Below the pieces are notes generated by a model. It did no database searches. It was given only the letters and a program-made list of their open reading frames with translations, and had not been told where the DNA came from. DNA of 64,000 nucleotides from NCBI GenBank assembly GCA_003013855.2, contig ML058372.1:124001-188000 (forward strand), read 5' to 3'. This DNA comes from Liriodendron chinense. Taxonomy: Eukaryota > Streptophyta > Magnoliopsida > Magnoliales > Magnoliaceae. Made by a program: the position numbers and the translations under genes. Positions 55,026 to 64,000 of this stretch are shown here, one piece after another. Every line of letters begins with the position of its first letter. Position 1 is the stretch's first letter.

Positions 55026-56058
55026 AAAGCTTATTAGAAATTGGAGTAGGGATTTGTTGAAAAGGTTGGGAGAAAGTTGGATTTGACAGTAAATGGGGTT
55101 TTATTGAAAAGGTTGTGGAGAGAATTGGATTTGATAGTAAGTGGATCATAATGACCATGTTTCTGTATTTCTTCTCCATATTCTGCCCCCATTAATGCCC
55201 CCTTGAAGATGAGCAGGATTTTTTTACTTCCAAAGGCCCAATAGTCCAAGAATACAGAGGAAACGAATAGTAGAGAGGGGCTCATACCCCAGGTTTAAGA
55301 AGGAAAAAAGAAAGAAAGAAAGAAAAGACCCACATTTTAAGTCTAGGAAGCAAAAAAGAAAAGACCACATGCTCGGCTAGAAAACAAATAAGAGAACTCA
55401 CACTCAAGGCTAAGAAAACGAAAGACACCAAAGAAAAATTACTTGGGTATTGGTAGAAAGAAACCTAAAGGAAAAGCAAGGACCAAAGGACGGTGGGCTT
55501 TGAAGGGCAAAGCTCACCTCATACAACTAGTCAAGAAAGATGGAAGCAAGATCCACAAGTGAAAGGAGTTGGACATTCGAGGAGCCAATTTGAGTAGCAC
55601 TATGTCAGGCAATACTCCAACAGTGCCTAAAGGAGGAGAGGGAAAAAGAAATGTCCATGCTAGGGATGGTTGCGAAGATAGATCCTGCAAACATATGCAT
55701 TCCCCCCAAAAGAGAAAGGTGGATCCTCCAAAGCAAGAAGTGTCTAGCAGTTATGCACCTTAATAACAATTTCTGCCCTGATGTCCTTACTGATTCTAAA
55801 AAGAACAAGGGATGGAAGCTTATGACATTTATCAGGAGAATCGGGATCAAGGCAAAGCAAGACAAAACCCCAACAAGCAATCGGTCAATTTAAAAAAAAG
55901 CAAAGAAGTCCCAAGGAAGAATCATTAATGTTGGCACAAATAATGCACTATCACTCAAAAGGGGGGAGGAGCATTGAGGTGCTAAGAGGGCATGGCTAGC
56001 TACTTTTCAACAATAACTGTAGGGAGGTCCTAGCAAGCCGAGACAGAGCGGGGAGCAT
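55026..56058. other. Sequence without clear gene; possible LINE ORF1 remnant
   Basis: Short plus-strand frames at 55569-55893 contain a basic stretch with PPKRE(R/K) and KRKVDPPKQ; similar short basic motifs occur near LINE ORF1 ends, but I cannot place it in a family. The remainder is A-rich with no signal. Confidence 0.25.
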
Positions 56059-56459
56059 TCATTGCAATGGAGGGACCCAATATAAATGTGGCCCTAGCTC
56101 TAATGCCTCCAAGAATAGATCTAAGGAGAGACTCCTTAAGGACACTCTTGGAGGTAAAAATCCTAGAATTTCTCCCCTCCGAATATGCCAAACCAAAGCA
56201 GAGAAAGAAAGCTTGGTAAAGAGGCTACAAGTTAGACTAACAGGTAGGCATCCAATAAGATGCCTAACCAACTCCCGAATCGAGGATACGATTGGAGGAA
56301 CTACCTCTAACTTTGCATGAACCTGATCCCGAATCCAATGCACAAAATTGCAATTGAAAAAAGACACGATCCAAAGATTCCACACCAGAAGCATAAAGTG
56401 CACAAGCAATATAAGAAATAATTCCATATCTCGAAACCCAATCCTTGGTCTTGAGCCTA
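56059..56459 (-). pseudogene. LINE ORF2 zinc-binding C-terminal region, downstream half
   Basis: Reverse frame from 56459 reads TKDWVSRYGI, then GVESLDRVFFNCNF, matching the zf-RVT region that follows the reverse transcriptase in plant L1 elements; a frameshift and stops then lead to the 56499-56059 frame. It continues directly from the segment ending at 57762 once solo LTR J is removed. Confidence 0.7.
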
Positions 56460-56464
56460 CCAAG
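56460..56464. repeat. Target-site duplication CCAAG of solo LTR J
   Basis: CCAAG at 56460-56464 and 57757-57761, on either side of TGTTGAG...GCGAACA. Confidence 0.92.
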
Positions 56465-57756
56465 TGTTGAGCCTCCAATTTATACATTTGCCGACCCATT
56501 ACATCACATTATATGCATGGTTTTCATGTTTAAAGACTAATCTAATACATGTTTTTGTGATTATAGGAATGAGAGAAGATTTCACCAATTCATGGTTAAA
56601 AGAGTCACTTTGTATGCATTGAAGATCAATAGAACAAGTGCCAAAGAATGGTGAAGAAAGAGAGGAGGAAGAGGAACAAAGAAAGAAGGAAAAATCAGCC
56701 ATATAGAGGTCCGACTGTCAAGACCGGTCGGCCAGCCATGTTGCCCCTTTGTTGTTACGCTGGACAAAGGACCGGGAGAGTCCGACCGGTCAAGACCGGT
56801 CGGCCAACAGGTCGGCCCCCCCTCTGCACTCCCTAGACACTTTCCCAGCCCAGTCCAACCGGTTAAGACTGGTCGGCCACATGTAGATAGCGAGTTGGAC
56901 TTTCCTATTTCGATTTTTGGGTTTCCTAAGTGCGGGAGGACTCCGTAGTTTCGCGATTATTCCAAGTAGATGACGCCTCCAAGCTATAAAAGGACACCTA
57001 CAGCCCCTTCCTAACCTATCTAGCAACGTGGGGAGGAAAGAGATCAAGACCTAGGAGGCTTCCTAGCTTTCTGCAACTAGTTTTCTTCTTCTTCTAGTTC
57101 TAGTTTTTAGTTTTTAATGCTTTCTTTTAGCTAACCTCTTAGCTAGAGATAATAGGTGAAGTTTGTAGTTTGTCTCAATGCTTTAATTCGTTTCTTCAAT
57201 ATCATTTTACTTATTTGTGGATTTTCAAGTTCTAGTTTGAATAAAGGTTGGAGTTTTAGAAGTTTTGTGAGAGTTTGTGTACTCTGGACATGAGTTCCTT
57301 GCAATTCTCTAAGATTATCATGATTGAGTTGTTTGAATTCGAATTGTAGTAACCCTTGAGCATGTCATAGTCTCTTGGCATGACTGTTACTCCAAAGGCT
57401 ACAAGTTCAAGTTCTATGTGCTTCATTAGAATTAGAAATCTGATTTCCAAATTTAAGTGGGACTGTTCGTGCTTGAATGTTATATCCTCCAATTAGATGA
57501 GAGATAGGACTTTGATTCTAATTGTGTTGTGCTTAAATGAATGAATTGGTATTGAACTACTACAAGTGGATCTTTGATGCTCTAGTTTTTCTTATTTTCA
57601 GATTTTTCTATTTTATGTGAAAAACTATTTTCCTAAACTTCTTAGATTCTAGTTATTAGAGTAGTTGGAATTGTTTACCTCTTTCCCTGTGGATCGACTT
57701 CGGTCTTACCGAGATTTATTACTACATCGCAGCCTTGCACTTGAGGCGAGCGAACA
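56465..57756 (+). mobile_element. J: solo LTR of the gypsy family inserted in a LINE
   Basis: 1,292 bp, TGTTGAGCCTCC to GCGAACA, TSD CCAAG. Dyads at 56720-56735 and 56782-56805 (CCGACCGGTC/GACCGGTCGG). TATAAAAG at 56986-56993 followed by GACACCTA. No internal region. Confidence 0.92.
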
Positions 57757-58300
57757 CCAAGTAAGGCCATCCATGTTGTGATGGAGTGCTTGGGAACACT
57801 CCTTTTAAACTGAACTAAGCCGTACCACAGGACCTGTTGAGATGGGACTTGTAGAGCACAAATTGAGAGGCAAAAGAAGGCCGACCTTGGGGTTCATGGG
57901 ACGCCTTGTCCTCCACATCAAAGATTGGGAGTCCAAACAATCTTGTCCTCCACATCAAAGATTGGGACACCTTTTATCTTGATAAATATATCCATTAGCT
58001 CTGTTGAAATAGGGGTAGAAGGGTTCCAACAATTATTTTCAATGAAGCTGCTAACATGAATGTCCCTGCCTCGACCAAAGACAGATAACTCTAACACAGA
58101 TGTCCCTCTCTCGAGCAAGGTCGTAGGAAACTCTATCATCAAACCAAAAGCTAGCGTTTATCCCATTGCCACTAAGGCACTTGACATGCAGTTTGGCAAG
58201 GGAGTGAATGCATCTGACATGCAGTTTGACAAGGGGGGTGAACACTGAGAATGCTTCTCCAAGCCAAAGAGTCATTAGAAAAGATTTTTATAATCCAAAT
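57757..58300 (-). pseudogene. LINE ORF2 C-terminal region, upstream half
   Basis: Reverse reading gives GNGINASFWFDD (58200-58165 region), then KIVWTPN near 57925 and WYGLVQFKRSVPKHSITTW ending at the LTR. These are successive blocks of the L1 region between reverse transcriptase and zf-RVT. Two short direct duplications interrupt it: CTTGTCCTCCACATCAAAGA (57907 and 57943) and CTGACATGCAGTTTG-type sequence (58187 and 58212). Confidence 0.7.
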
Positions 58301-58476
58301 AAATCGAAGGTGAATGTACTTATCCTAGACCCATCTAACCCAGAGGCTTTTATCATTGATAATAATCCTCCAAAGTTGTTTTAAGAGAATGGCCTTATTG
58401 GAGATGCCAATTGAAATGATAACCACCTTCTATTTTGTGCTTGCAAATCTAATCCCAACACACAAAGTGAAGCTCA
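58301..58476 (+). other. Possible LINE ORF1 remnant
   Basis: A plus-strand frame reads LDPSNPEAFIIDNN before stops, and the sequence continues after the MITE at 59185 (KVASKEGSK...). No family match that I can name. Confidence 0.3.
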
Positions 58477-59184
58477 AGGGGTTGTTTGAATGCCCATAAA
58501 GTTTTAAGTTGCAAACACTTTACACCTGAAATGAGTAATTTGTTTGGCTTTTAAATGGTAATTTGTTTAAAGGTAGACAAATTATGTGTTTGGCTAGCTT
58601 GTAAAGTGTAAAAATGTATAAAGTAGCTTTTCACACCACATAGAGCTTGGGGCAGTAAATCTGCCAAAATTTGCAAATCACATAAAAATGAATTAAGTTT
58701 TTGGAGGGCCCTACGAGAGCATCAAAGCATGCATGCAATGGATGGATTGGATGTCCTCCAGTCATCACAGTGGGCCCCAAATGCAATCTGAAAGTTTTTA
58801 ATAGTGGACAGCCCATGCTTCCCTCTCGCGTGGTCCATTTGATGATCATTCAAGTTGTGTTTTTTTTTTTTTGTCATAGGAGAGCATCAAGGGAAGCACA
58901 TGATGGACAGATTGGATGTACCGTACATATTATGGTGGGCCCCACACATCATGAGTGCATATCAACCATTGTATTCTATCAAATATAATGCCTTTTTAGC
59001 TATAAAGGCTTTACATGTAATATGAAACATTTTTGCCAAGTTTCAAATTACAACTAAAAGTTGTAATGTGTTTACAGGCTGCAAGCCTTCACAGGCAAAT
59101 GCAGCTATCCAAACAGCCCCTATAATCTGATTACTTATAATCCCTTTACAACTTAAGGATTTTACAAGCATCCAGGCAACCCCT
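58477..59184. mobile_element. MITE-like element, ~708 bp
   Basis: Left end AGGGGTTGTTTGAATGCCCA and right end, reversed, AGGGGTTGCCTGGATGCTTG form diverged terminal inverted repeats, extending through TTTTAAGTTG against TCCTTAAGTTG. The interior holds two GTGGGCCCCA-type blocks. A clean TSD was not found. No transposase. Confidence 0.55.
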
Positions 59185-59665
59185 AAAGTTGCCTCAAAGG
59201 AAGGTTCAAAAGTGCTTTTCAATGCTGGCTATACATCCCTTAGAAAGGGGGGAAAAAGGATGAAAACTAAAAAGGGTGGATTTAATCAATTCTATTTGGC
59301 CAGTAAAGGAAAGAAGAAACATGCTATATCCTAGATGGGTCAGAGGCAATGACCACATTTGCCGAAAAGTCTAGTAGTTGCCTTTGGCCAGATTGGTAGG
59401 CCTTGGTCTTTAAGAACCATTGATCAGAAATCCAATAGGCCTCGGTCCATCTTGTGAAGAGACGTCCTTGATGGGCTGAATGCATGATAATATCTCATTC
59501 CAATGCAGTTGTTTGACTGCTTGGCAGGTATTAGACCTCCATCTCAACAGACTTGGCTTCATTCCTTTTCCACCTTTTATTTTGAAAGCTTTGTATAACC
59601 ATGCTTCTGTGCGTACATTCTTTAATATATTTTGGTTTCTTGCCAAAAAAAAAAGAAAAAAAAAC
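59185..59665 (+). mobile_element. LINE 3' end with A-rich tail
   Basis: No intact ORF. It ends TTGGTTTCTTGCC followed by an A-rich run (59644-59665), the usual 3' finish of plant L1 copies. The upstream part is stop-rich. Confidence 0.5.
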
Positions 59666-59868
59666 CCAAGTTGCATAATAAAACAGAGTGTAATGCTCTC
59701 AAATCCCATTATATCACACAGAACAAGGGCAGAAACACATCCATATAAATTATAACCTATATAGCGAGAAATTAACAGAAAAAAAACTAGCATAAATTAT
59801 CTACTACTTGAAAATTTGAACATTTTACACTGTTAAAGAAGATAAAGCCCTTTTTTTGTTCCCCCAAT

Positions 59869-60105
59869 GTGTCACACATATGTATGATTTGGAAGAATAC
59901 ATAAGGTGGGACACACTAAGGCGGTCACCTGGTGTAAAAATAAGGCAAATCCACTCATTAAAATCAACGGACAGCCAACCATATGACTCAACATAGTACA
60001 GGTGCAGCACATCCATTTTTGGATTGACCAGATCTTCCTGCCAAGTTATCTCCATGGTTGTGCCCACATTTTGCAAGGATCAGATTTCCTACATATGTGA
60101 CACAC
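59869..60105. mobile_element. Short inverted-repeat element in the kinase 3' flank
   Basis: GTGTCACACATATGTA at 59869-59884 faces TACATATGTGACACAC at 60090-60105, with ~205 bp between. Size and symmetry fit a MITE. TSD not evident. Confidence 0.4.
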
Positions 60106-60860
60106 TGGCAGGAAAGATGGGAGTGAATGAGAAAGTTCATATACAGGGATTGTATGGGCTTATTTATTTCTCTTTAAAAAATGCAATGACCATAATCATA
60201 TAGTCCAAGGGAAAGTACTACCCAAAGATAACAAAGGCAAACATATTTCTACAGTAAACACTCCCAATATGATTCTCTTTAAGACTCGAATTGCACAAAA
60301 CAATAAAAATTGCCTTAAAATCACTAGTGCAGTTAAAAGATTCACAATGAGCATATGTACAATATACATATAGATGGGACCATATCAAAACAAAAGATGC
60401 AAGGTAGCCAAAGCTGATTGAAAATGGATGAGAATTTTGTTCAGGCCTGGACAAACTGATATAAGGGAAACTGCTGGTAGGGCTATAGTTGCAAGAAGCA
60501 TGGAGAGAAGCGGCAAAAGATTCTGGTGTGGCAGCTGGGAAACATCTGTTCCAAAATGTTAGCAGAATATGAACAACTAAGAAGCGTGATTCAAAGTGGA
60601 ACCAGCACCTAGTTAGATGGATCGTACCCGCTGTGAGCTCAACCTAATTAGAAAGATTATTGAACTAAGAGTAGGACACTTCTGACCAAAGTCTGTTCTC
60701 TACTGGCAGCATCACACGATCAATAATAAATCTATTACATGACACTGCACAACCTCGAAAGTTACTGGGAGACTACGAGATGAATTCCTGCCACAGGATA
60801 TCCATTCACATTGCCATGTCCATCCGCATCTCTTAGGCTTCAATATATAATATCACAAAA
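60106..60860 (-). other. 3' flank and probable 3' UTR of the kinase gene
   Basis: No ORF. Reverse-strand AATAAA-type signals occur near 60160 and 60728; I cannot say which is used. Confidence 0.4.
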
Positions 60861-63803
60861 TCAAAGCAACACTTCTCCCAAAATTATAGAAATACCCTTA
60901 TCGGAAGACTTAATATCCCCTTCAAAAAACCTTGATCCATGTACAGATGCCTGCTTCCAAACTTCCCCGACAATGCGAAGAAATTTAGAGCTACCTGCTG
61001 AGTCGGTGCTCTTATTTGGCCTGGCAAGATCACTTGCAGCTGCAATTTGAGGATCCTCCAGAGTTCGGTCCACATGACTATCGCAGAAGTGAGATGGACG
61101 CTCTTCTGGTGGTAAGACTAAGAGGGAACAGGGATCTGTAGAATATCCTGATTGCCAGTGGACCTTGTTGCGTGTCTTACAATCAGTTACCTTCAAGTGA
61201 CACATATTTAAAGCGTGACACTGAAATTCCAGAGGCAATCCCTCCATTACGTCTGCTATGGCCGTATCATGCTTCCCCTTCAACTCGTCAATTTCTTTCT
61301 GTTGCTCCAGCAACAGATGCTCCAGTTTCTTAGCAATCACTTTGACATCCTCTAGCTCATGCTCAATAACTGCTTCATGGTTTTCCTGAAATGAAGATGC
61401 ACCATGGCCAGCGTGCAGGTCCATAATGCCACTGTTTTCATCACCATTCAACTGAAAATAAACATGAGGAGCAACTTCACTCTTTACTTGACGAACCTCT
61501 TCAGCACAGGATGCATTTTCCTGTTCCAAACATGCTGAGGCAGCACTATCCTCTCTGCTTCTGTTAATCAACAAGCCAGAATCATTCTTCTGATTCGAGG
61601 AATCTATCCAAGTAGGATTATCTCCTCTGTTCTCGTGGTTGTCAGGAGAGTTTGTCCTTTCACAAACTTCACTCAAGCAGCCACCACTGATATATAGATC
61701 TACTTCAGAGGATATATTTGCTTGGCATGGCATCAGTTGAGAGTCTTCATTGCCTTCCTTGGGGGAATCAAACCAATACTTTCGACCTGATGGAAGCTGT
61801 TCTAAGATGAAACCGCCTGACGGATGTTTTGAATCACTCGTTAATGTGGAACATTCGTCTTTATTTTCAGAGTCGCGTTTGTCTGAAACTGACACCGAAT
61901 CACCAGAACTATCTTCAAGAGCTTCTCCTAGTATCCATTCTGGAACATGAGCCTGTATTTCTGAGTCAATCCTCATGGCAATGGTTGTAACATCATGATC
62001 TGTAAGGTCCAACTCTGCCACCATTTCACTAGCAACACTGATTGCAGTGTCTGCTTCAATATCAAATGGAAAGTGGATATTGCGAATATGACCTGTAGAC
62101 CCCCAAAAGCAATGGTGTCATAAAAGAAATGCAACTGTACATGAGATGGGTTAGAAATGAAACTTAAATAAATTGGAATGACACAAGCAAAAGATGTGTA
62201 CCAGTGGAATCTACTATTCGTAGTTTTAAAAATACAGTGTTGGCATCTTTCCTTTCGCCTTCCACCGTGAAGTCTCGACTTGCCCCAGGCGGGGCATCAT
62301 GAACCCTTAAAGAATTAGTTTTCGTAGTGGAGCTGTGACAACTATCATCTGCATATTTTGTGCTAAAATGTGAGGAACCAATTGAAAGCTTCTACTTTTC
62401 CAAATTATAAATAGGCTTCTCTGTTCTTAGGCTCTTTTAAATTTTACCTGAGTGATCCAGATCAGATCGACATTGCAGAGAACTACCTAAACTCTCATTG
62501 ACTCCATCCGATTGAAGAAAAGGATCCATTAGTAGTTCTTTCGCAGGCAATCTCTTAGAAGCATTGACAATACATTTCTCAATGAATTCTCTCACTCCAG
62601 GATCCCTCACCTTCTGCAATGATGCAGGCTTGACACCCTGTTCAAAAGCAAGTAATGACATGGCAATTAGAAACTCTACTACAGTATATTCGGCACCATT
62701 AGGTCTTAAGAAGGCAACTCATACTACCTCAATTTTATTATGAAATCTAGATTGGGTTAATTGTGTATTTTTTTTCATTGCCAAAGATATTCTGTTAAAA
62801 AAAAAAAAAAAAAAAAAAGGGAAGAAGAAGCAAGTATAAGATGCATTTACAGTGTGAACATGGTCCCAAACAAGGTGTTCCATATTGGTAACGGTGGCCG
62901 TAATGGTCACTACCGTTACCAATACGGAGTACCGGTGTGATGTGATGAAAAGAAAATTTAATAGTTTGCGTTCTCGGGATTCAGGACTTGATTAACACTA
63001 CTCGGGTACCGGGATTTCAGGGTGTGACATAACCAGTCCACTGTGAATCCTACAATCAACGTCTATCTCAGTCCCAATCTGTCCATTACAGTCCCTACTC
63101 CAGCCTTAATCTGTCCTTTTTCTTGAGTAAAAAAAAAACATAAAAACTGTCGCAACCAACTCAAACTGTCCCCAAAGTATAAACGATAAACATTTTTCAT
63201 GCTCACTTTGCACAATGTTTGTACAGATTAGATGTGCAAAAAAGATAGCATAAACAGACACATAAAAAGGCATGGGCACATATAGCTAGAACTGGCAACA
63301 AAGGGAAACAGAAACATGTAAAAAATTGAGCGATTAAGGAACCTCACCGATGTTACTTTCTTGTATATTTGAGCTGCATTGGCGCATTCAACATATGGGT
63401 ACTCCAAGGTCACAAGCTCCAACAAGCACATGCCAAAAGCATATATATCTACCAACTCGTTGTATTCTTCCTCGTAAAGCTCCGGTGCCATGAACTCCGG
63501 AGTCCCTACAATCACAATTACGAAGACATGAATTCCCAAAATCCTTTGACAGTTCAACAAAAAGATGGGAAATACTTGCCAATGACACTGTGAGCTGAAT
63601 GAGCCTGGCGAAGAATGGCTGCCAATCCAAGGTCACCGATTTTCACTTCTCCATTGTTTCCATTAACAAATATGTTGTCACATTTCAAATCCCGATGCAT
63701 AACCGGAGGGTCATGACTATGGAGATAAAGAAGGCCCTCCAAGATCTGCCTCGACCAATTCTTCAGAGCTCTCAAATGTACATGCTTGTGTTTCTTTCGA
63801 TAC
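60861..63803 (-). CDS. WNK: WNK-family serine/threonine kinase, five 3' exons (5' part outside window)
   Basis: Exons on the reverse strand: 63803-63580, 63505-63348, 62637-62448, 62348-62202, 62092-60861 (stop 60863-60861), together ~650 codons. Exon 1 here has the catalytic loop MHRDLKCDNIF and the Mg-binding IGDLGLA, where WNK kinases have DLG in place of DFG. Exon 2 has GTPEFMAPELYEEEYNELVDIYA across the junction, the APE segment and subdomain IX. Exon 3 ends the kinase domain (EFIEKC, AKELLMDPFL). Exons 4-5 carry the regulatory region after the kinase domain (FLKLRI...GHIRNIHFPFDIEADTA). The long last exon has a predicted coiled coil (EHELEDVKVIAKKLEHLLLE region). All junctions keep frame. 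WNKs phosphorylate protein targets in osmotic, flowering and clock-related signalling; the exact paralogue is not assigned. The Lys-less subdomain II is beyond 64000. Confidence 0.93.
62638..63347 (-). other. WNK intron with repeat debris
   Basis: 710-bp intron, donor GTGAGG, acceptor AACAG. It contains an A22 run (62797-62818), a palindromic GGTAACGG...CCGTTACC stretch (62888-62921) and, at about 62970-63029, a piece ending GGTGTGACA which reversed begins TGTCACACCCTGAAA, a common gypsy LTR terminus. Likely small transposon remnants. Confidence 0.5.
63506..63579 (-). other. WNK intron with GC donor
   Basis: 74-bp intron. Donor GCAAGT at 63579-63574 and acceptor GTAG at 63509-63506. It splits the codon for Gly in SVIGTPEF after its first base. 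The rest of the donor matches the consensus perfectly, as in known GC-AG introns. Confidence 0.8.
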
Positions 63804-64000
63804 CTAGAAAGAATAATCACCAATCAAAAACACAAAGGTGCATTTGGATGCACTATCTAGTTGAACTGTAACTGTTTGTATGACTAAGTGATATAACTAA
63901 ATTCTGAATTCGTTGGTGGGCATTCATGTCAAGGGTCTGGACTCCCAACTGAAATCATGTTAGAAGTTGAAGGGTATGCAGCTTCAATTTGAGCAATAGT
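63804..64000 (-). other. WNK intron, partial
   Basis: Acceptor TTTCTAG at 63810-63804 before the exon starting TATCGAAAG. No exon similarity to the window edge, so the upstream exon is beyond 64000. Confidence 0.7.

Noticed and set aside
59410..59793. 127-aa reverse ORF near the kinase gene
   Set aside because: Overlaps a plus-strand LINE tail with its A-run; no exon-like splice sites or domain.
62719..62922. 67-aa reverse ORF in the WNK intron
   Set aside because: Includes the poly-A run read as Phe-rich; lies in an intron between well-supported exons.

Overview
This window reads as plant nuclear DNA. It has one interrupted protein-kinase gene of the WNK family at the right edge, with short introns. 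The other ~59 kb is nested transposable elements, dominated by Ty3/gypsy LTR retrotransposons. The long LTRs, the nesting depth and the many diverged 'GGTGGGCCCCACC...CCATCC' modules suggest a large-genome angiosperm. A magnoliid-type genome is my guess, but the sequence alone does not prove the taxon.

Layout. (1) 1-622: reverse-strand LTR fragment inserted in element A. A survives as a 3' internal scrap (623-791) and a broken 3' LTR (792-1395, resuming at 8886). (2) 1401-8885: element B, a complete 7.5-kb LTR element inside A's LTR (TSD AGGGG). It has 2.24-kb LTRs, a tRNA-Asp primer site and one intact 534-codon ORF with no recognisable gag or pol domain. (3) 8921-13746: element C, reverse strand, a decayed gag-protease element lacking its 3' end. 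(4) 13747-14256 and 39769-40304: one ~170-bp tandem-repeat locus, split by a 25.5-kb insertion. (5) 14257-39763: that insertion, element D, reverse strand, a Tekay/Del-like non-autonomous element with LTRs of ~5.7 kb and only 883 bp of internal DNA (tRNA-Met primer site, two CCHC zinc knuckles, polypurine tract). Element F (24247-36993, gag-protease, TSD GGCCC) is inserted in D's right LTR. A 5.9-kb solo LTR of D's own family (H, 29038-34948, TSD TTTGA) is inserted in F. D's left LTR carries a scar with the first ~300 bp of F and a 122-bp duplication. (6) 40310-47674: element G, another complete gag-protease element (TSD CCTAG). (7) 47810-49224: reverse solo LTR (TSD GGGGA). (8) 49230-55030: degenerate LTR pieces, minisatellites, a MITE-like repeat, a perfect 99-bp tandem duplication, (TA)n and a LINE reverse-transcriptase fragment. 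(9) 56060-58300: reverse-strand LINE ORF2 C-terminal region split by a solo LTR (56465-57756, TSD CCAAG). (10) 58477-60110: two inverted-repeat elements and a LINE 3' tail. (11) 60861-63803: five 3' exons of a WNK kinase gene on the reverse strand; its 5' part lies beyond 64000.

How parts work together. Elements C, F and G share LTR ends, primer site, gag and aspartic protease, and all lack reverse transcriptase, RNase H and integrase, so they look like a non-autonomous family mobilised in trans. B shares their 3' internal DNA and the terminal LTR sequences but carries a different ORF. Most LTRs of these families carry palindromic GACCGGTC dyads in the region upstream of the TATA box. The strongest leads are B's intact ORF, the giant-LTR mini-internal element D with its microhomology scar, and the pol-less gag-protease family.
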